A DNA stretch of 42,157 nucleotides, from contig DATLMV010000129.1 in the NCBI GenBank assembly GCA_035537095.1, positions 1 to 42,157 of the forward strand. The letters run 5' to 3'. The position numbers were made by a program, and so were the translations under genes. The notes beneath the pieces were generated by a model. The model made no database searches, was not told the origin of the DNA, and was given only the letters and a program-made list of their open reading frames with translations. Positions 7,635 to 15,371 of this stretch are shown here, piece after piece. Numbering within the stretch: position 1 is the first letter of the stretch; each line of letters starts with the position of its first letter. This DNA is from DASWNP01 sp035537095 (GTDB lineage Bacteria > Acidobacteriota > Blastocatellia > Pyrinomonadales > Pyrinomonadaceae).

Positions 7635-7708
7635 ATGTCAGGTGTTGGAAAGATTAAAAGAGATGTCTTCATCTAACATCTAACATCCGACATCCAACCA
7701 CTTTTTTT
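7619..7708. repeat. Heptad-array palindrome, GATGTCA class, ending in a T7 tract (block 4)
   Basis: The left arm is AGATGTCA-GAGGTTA-GATGTCA-GGTGTTGG, starting 15 bases before the tlyA stop. The right arm is CATCTAACATCTAACATCC followed by GACATCCAACC and seven T residues (7702-7708). The long stem plus T-run has the form of a rho-independent terminator for tlyA. The next gene starts 5 bases later. Confidence 0.82.
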
Positions 7709-7712
7709 GATT

Positions 7713-8390
7713 ATGCGCAGACTATCCGAAGCAGAGGCGCTGGCGCGTTTGCAGCGCGGCAAGACTGCTTATCAAAGCCACGTCCGCGTTCATTTCGAGC
7801 CAGCGGCGCGCGCTTGCCGGACGTGCCCGACGGCGGGCGTCTGCTGCACGGACGCGCATTTCGTCAACGTCCACATCACGCGTCTGGAAGCCGCCGCCAT
7901 TCGTGAGACGCTCCGGCGCACGCCGCGCCTCGACGAAGATGCGCGCCGCGCCGTCTATGCACGCGCGCACGCTGCGGTCGCGCGCTACGGCTTGCAAACG
8001 ACCGGCGACACCTTCGCGCAGACCTTCTCCTGCCCGCTCTTTGAAAAGGGGGTCGGCTGTCTCGTCCACGCACGCGCCAAGCCCGCGCCGTGCATCCAGC
8101 ACGCTTGCTATGATAGTTGGGAGGATGTGCCGCCCGTCTCGCTGCAATGGCGGACGGAGGCACGCGTCGAGCATCTAAACGAACAGGTCTACGGCGCGGC
8201 GTGGGCTTGGCTGCCCCTCCCCCTCTGGTTGACGCTCGTTGACCCCGCCAGCGACGGCGCGGAACTCTCGCGGCTCGCACACGAATGGAGCACGCACCGC
8301 CGCAGCAGCACCCACGCTGTCGGCACACCCCGCAACAACAGCGCGCACCGCGCCTCGCTCCGACGCCGCTCCCTGCCCGTCATTCGTTGA
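7713..8390 (+). CDS. Cysteine-rich YkgJ-like putative metal-binding protein
   Basis: A 225-residue protein with two Cys clusters. The first is Cys35-X2-Cys38 and Cys44-Cys45 (CRTCPTAGVCC). The second is Cys107, Cys116, Cys127 and Cys132 in the segment FSCPLFEKGVGCLVHARAKP followed by APCIQHAC. This layout resembles the YkgJ/zinc-or-iron-chelating family (old UPF0153), whose biochemical role is not settled. A His-containing segment VHITRLEAAAI lies between the clusters. The C-terminal 40 residues are Ser/Arg-rich and look unstructured, possibly read-through into a non-conserved end. The ATG at 7713 is chosen over the TTG at 7707. It is co-directional with tlyA but probably behind a terminator. 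Confidence 0.6.
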   Translation: MRRLSEAEALARLQRGKTAYQSHVRVHFEPAARACRTCPTAGVCCTDAHFVNVHITRLEAAAIRETLRRTPRLDEDARRAVYARAHAAVARYGLQTTGDTFAQTFSCPLFEKGVGCLVHARAKPAPCIQHACYDSWEDVPPVSLQWRTEARVEHLNEQVYGAAWAWLPLPLWLTLVDPASDGAELSRLAHEWSTHRRSSTHAVGTPRNNSAHRASLRRRSLPVIR

Positions 8391-8481
8391 ACTCAAGCAC
8401 TCAACAACTTCCTACGAACTTCCCCGCACCTTCGAGCCAAAACGCAAACGCTGAAACAACATCCGCCCGCCACATCAACCC

Positions 8482-8706
8482 TTACGTGCGCGCTTTCTCC
8501 GATTGCTGCCGGATAATCTCCGCCAACGCGCGCAGGGCTTGATTCACCGACTCCGAATCCGCAAACACCCGCGCCACATCAGGGTCAAGCACGACGACAT
8601 TGCTGCCCCGCGCAAAACGCTCCGCATATTTCCCGCGCACTCCCCCGCTAAAGTCGTACTCGTCAAGCATCTCGTCATCACGCACGCTATTCTCTTCCTT
8701 CTTCAT
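8482..8706 (-). CDS. Small antitoxin-like protein (orphan)
   Basis: A 74-residue protein, MKKEENSVRDDEMLDEYDFS at the start. It carries a segment (GVRGKYAERFARGSNVVVLD, then PDVARVFADSESVNQALRAL) that I know from many small bacterial proteins annotated as putative antitoxins or CopG-like regulators. The ATG at 8706 has AGGAAGG immediately upstream. An in-frame ATG at 8763 would add 19 residues without a good ribosome site. No toxin gene lies next to it. It is convergent with the Cys-rich gene, and the HNH insert lies behind it. Confidence 0.6.
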   Translation of the reverse strand: MKKEENSVRDDEMLDEYDFSGGVRGKYAERFARGSNVVVLDPDVARVFADSESVNQALRALAEIIRQQSEKART

Positions 8707-8818
8707 ATTCCTTCCTCGCGCGCTGTGGCAAGGATTACCAAATTCGCATTTTGGAAAAGACATGCATGAAACAGATTCTATCGAGGCGGCAGGTTGTATG
8801 AGTTGTTAGATTGCGGCA

Positions 8819-9802
8819 TTATTTGATAACTGGTTTGCGCGATTTATTTATATGGCTATACAGATAATCCATTGTACTACTGCTCTTAATACCATTACAG
8901 ATACGGCAAAGTAATTGAAGGTTCTCCAACTCTGATAGGCCGCCGTCCACTACTGGTTTTATATGGTCTATCTGCAAATGTTCAACTGACTCACAGGCTT
9001 TACAAAATAACCCATCACGCTTTTCCAAAGCTATAAGAAATTCCTCCCGCTTTGAATCTATGATTCTTCTTTGTGCTTTACTGCGCTTATTAATTGCTGC
9101 TTTCTGTGCTGATCTCTCTGAACAAAAAGTTTCGTAATCGTGAATAATATCTAGCGCAACACCATATAGCTCTGAGACACTTGCTGCATCTTCCATCCGG
9201 TCTCTGAATTCAATAGCCCGCTTAAAGGGACGAGATAGCCCACCGTCAAAAAATCCACAACCACGCCTTTGAACCAACCACTCTTCATAATTGACGCCGC
9301 GAGATTTGAATGCAATCTGATGCCCTATGACATAAGCTTTAAGCAGCATGTAAGCTGCTTCAACTGGAAAGCCTCCTCTCTTATCTGGTCTGGCCCCCCA
9401 TTTCTCGACTTGGATTTTTCTCCAAGTTTCTACACTTTTAATGTAGGCGTCCTTAGTCAGAGGTAGTGGACACTTTTTAGGGAATAAGTTTACACGCTCA
9501 GCTTCCGACATCTCTATCATCATGTATGAGCCATGAATAACAGTTTCATAAGCATCGTAAGGAAGTTCATAGATAGCTAGAGATGCTTTGCGCGAAATTT
9601 GACATTGCCCCCTAATAGCGGTTCGGTAAGCGGCTATTGGTATCTTTATAGCCTTTGCCGCTGAAGCCATATTGCCATAATAAAGCCACACCGAGCGGAA
9701 ACCTAAATCACAACATCCAGACAAATCAAAATCAGATAATACTTTAGATGTACGCCTAAGAAGGTGCTTGATTTCAGTTACAACATCAACGGATTCTTTC
9801 AT
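8819..9802 (-). CDS. HNH endonuclease-domain protein in AT-rich insert
   Basis: A 327-residue protein. The C-terminal part (about 260-310) is a zinc-ribbon HNH domain with Cys267-X2-Cys270, Asp279-His280 (LQIDHIKPVVDGG), LENLQLLC and Cys299-X2-Cys302 followed by Asn. The preceding 250 residues match no family that I recognise; they are helical and moderately Cys-rich. The ATG at 9802 is chosen because AGGAAG lies 8 bases upstream; an earlier in-frame start (9952) runs back through the attC-like site. Codon and base use differ strongly from neighbours, which indicates horizontal acquisition. It could be a stand-alone nuclease of a defence or mobility system, but nothing fixes its target. Confidence 0.8.
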   Translation of the reverse strand: MKESVDVVTEIKHLLRRTSKVLSDFDLSGCCDLGFRSVWLYYGNMASAAKAIKIPIAAYRTAIRGQCQISRKASLAIYELPYDAYETVIHGSYMMIEMSEAERVNLFPKKCPLPLTKDAYIKSVETWRKIQVEKWGARPDKRGGFPVEAAYMLLKAYVIGHQIAFKSRGVNYEEWLVQRRGCGFFDGGLSRPFKRAIEFRDRMEDAASVSELYGVALDIIHDYETFCSERSAQKAAINKRSKAQRRIIDSKREEFLIALEKRDGLFCKACESVEHLQIDHIKPVVDGGLSELENLQLLCRICNGIKSSSTMDYLYSHINKSRKPVIK

Positions 9803-9825
9803 AACCAATCTTCCTAACAGGGGCA

Positions 9826-9926
9826 ATCTAACGCCGAAATCAGCCGCCGGAACACAACCAAACAAACTTCCAAGTTGGCGAATGCAAAGCAAGCTCCATC
9901 CGGTCGGCTGGATTGCCATGTTAGAT
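9826..9926 (-). other. attC-like recombination site
   Basis: On the minus strand the order is ATCTAAC (fits RYYYAAC), a spacer ATGGCAATC, then CAGCCGACCGG. A roughly 50-base central region follows, then CCGGCGGCTG, a spacer ATTTCGGC, and GTTAGAT (fits GTTRRRY). The inner boxes pair with one extra unpaired A (CAGCCG-A-CCGG against CCGG-CGGCTG). Extrahelical bases of this kind are a hallmark of integron attC folding. The length of 101 bases is within the attC range. Judged by eye; a covariance model was not run. Confidence 0.5.
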
Positions 9927-10016
9927 TCGCCGACGCCAAAGAGACCACTCAACGACCGTTATTTAACTCTACAATGACCACGCAACGCTCGTCTCTTTTT
10001 GCCTTGCGAATCTAAC
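9920..10016. repeat. 97-base inverted repeat with GTTAGATTCGC ends
   Basis: A perfect terminal repeat of 11 bases (GTTAGATTCGC and GCGAATCTAAC) is backed by an inner 8-base pair AAAGAGAC/GTCTCTTT. It shares its left end with the attC-like site. It could be an empty cassette remnant, a MITE-like element or a second recombination site. No coding sequence is visible inside. Confidence 0.6.
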
Positions 10017-10300
10017 ACCTGTTATACGGAAGTACGCAAGTATAACACGCTGAGATGCAGGGTTATCTTGCAGCAGACCGTATCTGTTCGTCCCCGCAAG
10101 CCGTGAAGCATTCTAAATTGTCATCTCGTTGTCTGCGTTGACACGCTTGTTAGTGGTGGCTATCATCCGTGGCGTTCCAGAGAAATTTCGAGCTATTCAA
10201 GGTTGCCGTGAGGGTTGAAGGGGAGCACTCGCTTTCGCGCCGGATTTTTGGGCGGCGTGTGAGGTGTCGGAGGGTTCTCGCGGGTCGTTTGGTGTGGCAG
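10017..10300. other. Non-coding edge of the insert upstream of nadK
   Basis: This stretch holds a hairpin (TGTTATAC 10020-10027 with GTATAACA 10040-10047) at the insert edge, after which base composition returns to the chromosomal norm near 10160. An open frame runs from 10169 into nadK, but its first 44 residues are Arg-rich and do not look conserved, so I treat it as untranslated. Confidence 0.5.
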
Positions 10301-11185
10301 ATGGTGGAGTCGTCTATACGTCGTGTGGGGGTTGTGTGTAAGCCGCATCAGCCGGAGGCGGTGCGGACGGTTTGCCGTCTGGTGGAATGGTTGAGCCCGC
10401 GCGGCATCGAGGTGGTGGGCGACGCGCGGATTGACCGCGCGATAGTGGAGGCGCAGACGGGTTGCGCGATTGAGTTGTTGAGCGATGAGGAGTTGGGGGC
10501 GAGCGTTGATCTGGTGGTGGTGCTCGGCGGCGACGGGACGATGATCGGTGCGGCGCGCTCTCTGGGCGACAGGGAGATTCCGGTGCTCGGCATCAATCTG
10601 GGGAGTCTCGGTTATCTCTCGGAGTTTCGTCTGGAAGAGATGATTCCGGCGCTCGAATCCATCCTCGCGGGCGACTACCGGCTCGACCGCCGCGTGATGC
10701 TGACGGCGGAACTCGTGCGCGGCGCGGAGACGCTCTTGAGCAATCGCGTCTTGAACGACGTGGTCGTCAGCAAGTCGGCGCTGGCGCGCATCATCCAGAT
10801 TGACGCGTGGCTCGACGGGATGTTCGTCAATTCCTTCCGCGCCGACGGTCTGATTATCTCCACGCCGACGGGTTCGACCGCCTACAATCTTTCGGCGGGC
10901 GGCCCCATCGTCTATCCTTCGATGAACGCGATTGTGATTGCGCCCATCTGCCCGTTCACGTTGTCGAATCGCCCGCTGGTCGTGCCGGACGCCGCCGGGA
11001 TCGAGATAGTTCTGCGGACGCCGAAAGAGGAGGTCGCGCTGACGCTCGACGGGCAGGTCGGCTTCCAGTTGGAGGCCGGAGACCGCGTCCGGATACGCAA
11101 AAGCCCGACGGCCTTCAACCTGTTGCAACCGCCCAACCGCAACTACTTTGAAGTCCTGCGCGGCAAACTGCATTGGGGAGGATGA
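10301..11185 (+). CDS. nadK: NAD kinase
   Basis: This enzyme phosphorylates NAD to NADP in the cytoplasm. It has 294 residues from the ATG at 10301 (MVESSIRRVGVVCKPHQPEA), which is the usual family length. The catalytic GGDGT motif is at residues 76-80 (VVVLGGDGTMIGAARSL). It is followed by VLGINLGSLGYLSEF and the conserved segment ADGLIISTPTGSTAYNLSAG followed by GPI. The C-terminus has LTLDGQVGFQLEAGDRVRI. There is no good ribosome site, and a GTG at 10304 is also possible. nadK next to tlyA is a common arrangement; here the two are separated by the Cys-rich gene and the AT-rich insert. Confidence 0.95.
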   Translation: MVESSIRRVGVVCKPHQPEAVRTVCRLVEWLSPRGIEVVGDARIDRAIVEAQTGCAIELLSDEELGASVDLVVVLGGDGTMIGAARSLGDREIPVLGINLGSLGYLSEFRLEEMIPALESILAGDYRLDRRVMLTAELVRGAETLLSNRVLNDVVVSKSALARIIQIDAWLDGMFVNSFRADGLIISTPTGSTAYNLSAGGPIVYPSMNAIVIAPICPFTLSNRPLVVPDAAGIEIVLRTPKEEVALTLDGQVGFQLEAGDRVRIRKSPTAFNLLQPPNRNYFEVLRGKLHWGG

Positions 11186-11190
11186 AAGAT

Positions 11191-11272
11191 AGTGAATCGT
11201 GAATCGTAAATCGTGAATAGATGCATGATTGGTGCAGTTATCTATTCACGATTGACGATTCACGATTGACGA
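11191..11272. repeat. Heptad-array palindrome, GTGAATC class (block 5)
   Basis: The left arm is AGTGAATC-GTGAATC-GTAAATC-GTGAATA and the right arm CTATTCAC-GATTGAC-GATTCAC-GATTGAC. The recurring core appears on the minus strand at 11246-11227 as AATAGATAACTGCACCAATC. It fills the gap between nadK (stop 11185) and the symporter (start 11282). Confidence 0.87.
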
Positions 11273-11281
11273 GGATTTGCA

Positions 11282-12805
11282 ATGGCTGACGACGATAAGG
11301 GAAAAGATTCGACGCGCCCGCGCATGGGGCCGGACGTGTACGAGCGGGAGTTGACGACCGACTTGAAGGACGAGACGCCGGACAGGCCGAAGGGGATGCC
11401 GCTGCATACGCGCATCCTGATCGGGCTGGCGGTGGGCGTCGTGGCGGGCGTCGCGGTCAACTACATCTGGGGCGGCGATAATCCGTCGGTCGTGTGGATT
11501 GTCCGCAACATCACGGAGCCGGTGGGGCAGTTGTTCCTGAGGCTCTTGCTGATGATCGTCGTGCCGCTCGTCTTCTCGTCGCTGGTCGTCGGCGTCGCAG
11601 GCATCGGCGACATCCGGAAGCTCGGGCGCGTCGGCCTGAAGTCGTTCGCATACTGTTTCGTCCTCTCGGCCATCTCGGTCATCATCGGCCTGACGCTGGC
11701 GAACACCATCCGACCGGGCGAGCGCATTGACCCCGCGACCTCCACCGCGCTGCAAGCACGCTACAGCACGGACGCGACGAAGCGCGTCGAGGAGGCGACG
11801 AAGACCGTCAATCAGGACTCGGCCCTGATGCAGGTGGTGAAGACGATTGTGCCGTCGAATCCGGTGGCGGCGGTCGCCTCCGAGACGCCGAACATGCTGC
11901 ACCTGATGTTCTTCGCGCTGATCGTCGGCGTCGCCATCACGCTCATCCCTCTGGAAGTCTCCGCGCCGCTTCTGCGCGGCCTCGAAGCCTTCTACGCCAT
12001 CACCGCGAAAATCATAGACATGATTATGAAGTTCGCGCCCTACGCGGTGGCGTGCCTGCTCTTCAACAACACGGCGCGCTTCGGCCTCGACCTTCTGGTC
12101 GCGCTCGCGTGGTTCGTCGTCACCGTCCTGCTCGGACTCTCGCTCCACATGTTCGGCGTCTATTCGCTCTCGGTCTATTTCCTGTCGCGCATCTCGCCTG
12201 TGGAATTTTTCCGGCGCATCAAGACCGTGATCCTGACCGCTTTTTCGACCTCCTCTTCCAACGCCACGCTGCCGACGGCCTTGCGCGTCTCGGAGGAAAA
12301 TCTGGGCGTGCCGCAGGAGATCAACAGTTTCGTTCTGACCGTCGGCGCGACGGCCAACCAGAACGGGACGGCGCTCTACGAGGGCGTGACCGTGCTCTTT
12401 CTCGCGCAACTCGCGGGCGTTGACTTAACGCTCGGGCAGCAGTTGATGGTCGTCTATCTCGCCATCCTCGGCGGCATCGGCACGGCGGGCGTCCCCTCCG
12501 GCTCGATTCCGTTTATCATCGGCGTTCTCGCCACCATCAACGTCAACCCGGCGCTCATCGCCATCATCCTCGGCGTTGACCGCATCCTCGACATGTGCCG
12601 CACGACCTTGAACGTCGCGGGCGACTTGACGGCGGCCACCTTCGTCGCGCGCTCGGAAGGCTACGAACTCCTGCGCCCGCACACGCCCGCGCTGGCAGCC
12701 GCCGGAGTCGTCGCCGCTGGCCCTTCCAGCAACGACATCGTCGTCGGCGACACCGCCGCCGGAGGCTTGAACAAAGGGATGGCAGGCCCCGACAGAGGGG
12801 AGTGA
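11282..12805 (+). CDS. Dicarboxylate/amino acid:cation symporter (GltP/DctA family)
   Basis: A 507-residue inner-membrane transporter of the DAACS (SLC1-like) family, which takes up glutamate, aspartate or C4-dicarboxylates with protons or sodium. Family landmarks: the serine-rich hairpin TAFSTSSSNATLPTAL (HP1), the NMDGT-equivalent ATANQNGTALYEGV in TM7, the HP2 segment GTAGVPSGS, and TM8 DRILDMCRTTLNVAGD. In TM8 the Asp, Arg and Asn used for acidic substrates are retained. It has a 35-residue charged N-terminal extension and a longer hydrophilic insert (STDATKRVEEATKTVNQDSA) than classical members. The C-terminal tail is Gly/Ala-rich. The substrate cannot be decided between dicarboxylate and acidic amino acid. 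Confidence 0.88.
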   Translation: MADDDKGKDSTRPRMGPDVYERELTTDLKDETPDRPKGMPLHTRILIGLAVGVVAGVAVNYIWGGDNPSVVWIVRNITEPVGQLFLRLLLMIVVPLVFSSLVVGVAGIGDIRKLGRVGLKSFAYCFVLSAISVIIGLTLANTIRPGERIDPATSTALQARYSTDATKRVEEATKTVNQDSALMQVVKTIVPSNPVAAVASETPNMLHLMFFALIVGVAITLIPLEVSAPLLRGLEAFYAITAKIIDMIMKFAPYAVACLLFNNTARFGLDLLVALAWFVVTVLLGLSLHMFGVYSLSVYFLSRISPVEFFRRIKTVILTAFSTSSSNATLPTALRVSEENLGVPQEINSFVLTVGATANQNGTALYEGVTVLFLAQLAGVDLTLGQQLMVVYLAILGGIGTAGVPSGSIPFIIGVLATINVNPALIAIILGVDRILDMCRTTLNVAGDLTAATFVARSEGYELLRPHTPALAAAGVVAAGPSSNDIVVGDTAAGGLNKGMAGPDRGE

Positions 12806-13090
12806 AAATTGCCGGAATGAAGCGTGAATAAAAGATGCCGCATGTCGGGGATGGAGAGAGGCGTTCTCCTTTTGTGAGGCATTCTCTTTTTGTGAGTTGT
12901 GACTCACTTCACCGGGGATCCGCTTTGCAGTTTGTCGTCGGGTTAGTGAACGTATGAGAATAGTTCCGACACTTTGCCTGCAAACTTTCCGTCTAGAAAT
13001 GCACGGGCGTAAGATGTACGGATGAGTTGCGACGCGCGCGGGCGCGAGACACTTCGGGAAGACGCGTAGAGCAGAAGAGGTAGAGAGCCG
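12806..13090. other. Intergenic region upstream of the rhomboid gene
   Basis: This 285-base gap contains a near-direct repeat (GTTCTCCTTTTGTGAG then ATTCTCTTTTTGTGAG, 12863-12896) and a short hairpin GTGAGT-TGTG-ACTCAC (12892-12907). No heptad array and no convincing promoter are seen. Confidence 0.4.
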
Positions 13091-13861
13091 ATGATTTTTC
13101 CGATAGGCGACGACAATTCCGACCGCACCACGACGCCCCTCGTCAACTACGTCCTGATTGCCATCAACATCCTCGTCTTCGTCTTTTTTCAGGGCATGGG
13201 CGGGAACGACCAGTTCACCTATGCATACTCGGCTGTGCCCGCCGAGATTGTGACGGGGCAGGATAAGGTGACGCCGGACAGGGTTATCACAGACCCCGTG
13301 AGCGGCGACCGCTTCCGTGCGCCGGGGTTGCAACCGACGCCGCTCACGGTCTATCTCACGCTGCTGACCTCGATGTTCATGCACGGCGGTTGGGCGCACC
13401 TGTTCGGCAACATGCTGTTCCTCTGGATTTTCGGCGACAATCTCGAAGACCGTCTGGGACGCGCGCGTTATCTCATCTTTTATCTCGTCTGCGGCATCAT
13501 CGCCTCGCTGGCGCACGTGTTCACGACCTACGCGTTCGGCGATAATCTGAACGTCCCGAGTCTCGGCGCGTCGGGCGCGATTTCGGGCGTGCTCGGCGGA
13601 TACCTTCTGTTGTTCCCGCATCGTCGCGTGCGCGTCATCCTGTTTCGTTTCCTGACGGAAGTTCCGGCCTACGTCGCGGTCGGGCTCTGGTTCGTCTTCC
13701 AACTCGTCAGCGGATTGGGCCTGCTCGGCGGCGGCTCGCAGGAGGGCGGCGTCGCCTACGCCGCGCACATCGGCGGCTTCATCGCCGGACTCATCCTGAT
13801 CAAGTTCTTCGCCATCGGGCGCAGCGGCGGAGGCGTCAACGCGCCCGCGAGAGGATTCTGA
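13091..13861 (+). CDS. Rhomboid-family intramembrane serine protease
   Basis: A 256-residue membrane protease that cleaves substrates inside the lipid bilayer. The catalytic dyad is visible: Ser161 in GASGAISGVLGG and His226 in AAHIGGFIAGLI. The oxyanion-region motif HGGWAHLFGNMLFLWIFGDN contains the conserved His103 and Asn107. Six to seven hydrophobic segments are present, with a 50-residue loop after the first helix (FTYAYSAVPAEIVTG and following). The ATG at 13091 is preceded by GGTAGAGAG. Substrate unknown. It is followed by two small stress-type proteins on the same strand. Confidence 0.9.
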   Translation: MIFPIGDDNSDRTTTPLVNYVLIAINILVFVFFQGMGGNDQFTYAYSAVPAEIVTGQDKVTPDRVITDPVSGDRFRAPGLQPTPLTVYLTLLTSMFMHGGWAHLFGNMLFLWIFGDNLEDRLGRARYLIFYLVCGIIASLAHVFTTYAFGDNLNVPSLGASGAISGVLGGYLLLFPHRRVRVILFRFLTEVPAYVAVGLWFVFQLVSGLGLLGGGSQEGGVAYAAHIGGFIAGLILIKFFAIGRSGGGVNAPARGF

Positions 13862-13939
13862 CGGTTTCAATGCAGACGATTGACGGGCGGCGCAGACGTT
13901 CTCGTCACGCGCGAAGGTTCGAAGGGAGGAAAGAAGTCA

Positions 13940-14395
13940 ATGCCGGATAACAATGATGTTGTCTCGACGCTCAACAGTCTGATTGAGACGGCGCGCGACG
14001 GGCAGAACGGTTTTCAGACCGCCGCCGAAGGCGTCCGCAACAGCGAACTCAAAGAACTCTTCGCCTCCTATTCGCAACAGCGCGCGCATTTCGTCGGCGA
14101 ACTGCAAGACGAAGTGCGGCGTCTCGGCGGCGACCCCGAGAACACCGGCAGCATCGCGGCCACGCTTCATCGCGGCTGGATGAACATCAAGTCGGCGGTG
14201 ACGGGCGAAGACGATGGCGCGATCATCTCCGAGTGCGAACGCGGCGAAGATTCTGCCCTCAGCAACTATCGCGGCGCGCTCGAAACCGACATGCCCGTCA
14301 ATATCCGCGCCATCGTCGAACGACAATTCTCACACGTCAAGACAGCGCACGACCGCATCCGCGCGCTCGATAGGGCCGCCAACGCGGGCGCGTGA
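13940..14395 (+). CDS. DUF2383 / PA2169-family four-helix-bundle protein
   Basis: A 151-residue soluble helical protein: DVVSTLNSLIETARDGQNGF, then AAEGVRNSELKELFASYSQQ and RAHFVGELQDEVRRLGGDPE, with SIAATLHRGWMNIKSAVTGE in the middle. This pattern matches the PA2169 family (DUF2383), a ferritin-like bundle found with stress proteins and of unproven function. The ATG at 13940 is chosen because GGGAGG lies about 10 bases upstream; the longer frame from 13880 is unconserved. Its stop lies about 100 bases before the DUF4142 gene, so the two may be co-expressed. Confidence 0.78.
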   Translation: MPDNNDVVSTLNSLIETARDGQNGFQTAAEGVRNSELKELFASYSQQRAHFVGELQDEVRRLGGDPENTGSIAATLHRGWMNIKSAVTGEDDGAIISECERGEDSALSNYRGALETDMPVNIRAIVERQFSHVKTAHDRIRALDRAANAGA

Positions 14396-14490
14396 ACCAA
14401 TCACTCAATCAAGTCGGGCGGCGCTCACGGCGAACGCCCGACACAGATTTAGACGAGCGCGCAGAAGCGACGACAAAAGGGGAGAGACAG

Positions 14491-15093
14491 ATGAAAAGAC
14501 GTGTCATCAACGGCGCGGCGCTGATCGCGGCGACTGTCGCAATGTGTGGTCTGGGCATCATGATTCCGGCAGCCGCGCGAAGTCAGAACTCGAATCAAAG
14601 CGGCGACACGAATCAGGGCAGCGGCCAGAGGATGTCGCTCAATTCGATGGACACTAAGTTTATGATGATGGCGGCGCAGGGCGGCATGGCCGAGGTGGCG
14701 ATGGGACGCCTCGCCGCCGAGCGCGCGTCGAGCGACGACGTGAAGCGTTACGCGCAGCGGATGGTCGAGGATCACACGCGGGCCAACGAAGAGTTGATGC
14801 AACTCGCCGCGACGAAGGGCGTCACGCTCCCGACCGCGCCGGACGCCAAGCATCAGGCCATGTTGACGAAGATGGGGACGATGACCGGCGCGGCCTTCGA
14901 CCGCGAGTATCTGAAGAACGCGGGCGTCAAAGACCACGAAAAGATGCAGAAGCTATTCACGGACGAATCCAACAAAGGCACAGACCCCGAAGTCAAAGCC
15001 TTCGCCGCCAAGACGCTCCCCGTCGTGCAGATGCACCTCAGCATGGCCCGCGACATGTTGAAGGGCACGGGCGGCTCGAACATGAAGATGTAA
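14491..15093 (+). CDS. Exported DUF4142 (ferritin-like) protein
   Basis: A 200-residue exported protein. A signal peptide starts MKRRVINGAALIAATVAMCG and continues to AAARSQ. After a Ser/Gln/Gly-rich linker comes the DUF4142 domain: FMMMAAQGGMAEVAMGRLAA, then SSDDVKRYAQRMVEDHTRAN, and after them FDREYLKNAGVKDHEKMQKL. DUF4142 proteins are periplasmic four-helix bundles linked to stress and outer-surface functions, without a firm activity. AGGGGAG lies before the ATG at 14491. The C-terminus is Met/Lys-rich (GSNMKM). Confidence 0.83.
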   Translation: MKRRVINGAALIAATVAMCGLGIMIPAAARSQNSNQSGDTNQGSGQRMSLNSMDTKFMMMAAQGGMAEVAMGRLAAERASSDDVKRYAQRMVEDHTRANEELMQLAATKGVTLPTAPDAKHQAMLTKMGTMTGAAFDREYLKNAGVKDHEKMQKLFTDESNKGTDPEVKAFAAKTLPVVQMHLSMARDMLKGTGGSNMKM

Positions 15094-15159
15094 ACAGAGA
15101 ACCCGCCCGCGCACGACAGTTGAATCTGACGCGGACGACCGAACGAACAAACGAACTCA

Positions 15160-15253
15160 GAAAGCAGAAGCCAGCAACGGAATCCGGAACGCGTGCGGGA
15201 AACAAAAACCCCGTCTCGTAAATTTCGGACTCCCGACACGCGGCTTCTGCTTT
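15160..15253 (+). terminator. Long-loop hairpin with T-run after the DUF4142 gene
   Basis: AAAGCAGAAGCC (15160-15171) pairs with GGCTTCTGCTTT (15242-15253), followed by TT. The loop is about 70 bases and contains a segment (TCTCGTAAATTTCGGAC) close to one at 19429 (ACTCGTAAACTTCGGAC). A one-armed TCATCCC heptad run follows at 15257-15289. This explains most of the 278-base gap before queF. Confidence 0.45.
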
Positions 15254-15371
15254 TTCCTTCATCCCTCATCCCTCCGCCCTCATCCCTGTTCTGCGTTTGC
15301 CCGCGCGCGGAAGGCTCGGTTAAGATTCGGGCTGCGAATCCTGTGTCAATCAGAATCGGAGTAGTAGCCAA

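Larger units (their letters stand above)
8805..9926 (-). mobile_element. Integron-like gene cassette (HNH nuclease body plus attC-like site)
   Basis: Reading on the minus strand, an attC-like site (9926-9826) is followed 23 bases later by the HNH start codon. Seven bases after the HNH stop there is again ATCTAAC (8811-8805), which fits the RYYYAAC 5' core of the attC of that cassette. The body is bounded by GTTAGATTGC and GCAATCTAAC and is visibly poorer in GC than both flanks. No integrase is in the window. The second attC is not complete: after 8805 no matching GTTRRRY half is seen. A simple inverted-repeat insertion is the alternative. Confidence 0.4.

Noticed and set aside
8805..9926. Insertion sequence with terminal inverted repeats around the HNH gene
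   Set aside because: The HNH protein has no transposase motifs and no target duplication is visible; the attC-like reading explains the two internal boxes better, though not with certainty.
10169..10300. 44-residue N-terminal extension of NAD kinase
   Set aside because: Arg-rich and unlike the family; the usual length is reached from 10301.
15290..15371. preQ1 riboswitch upstream of queF
   Set aside because: No match to the short preQ1 aptamer (loop and A-rich tail) was found; only a small GATTCGG/CGAATC hairpin is present.
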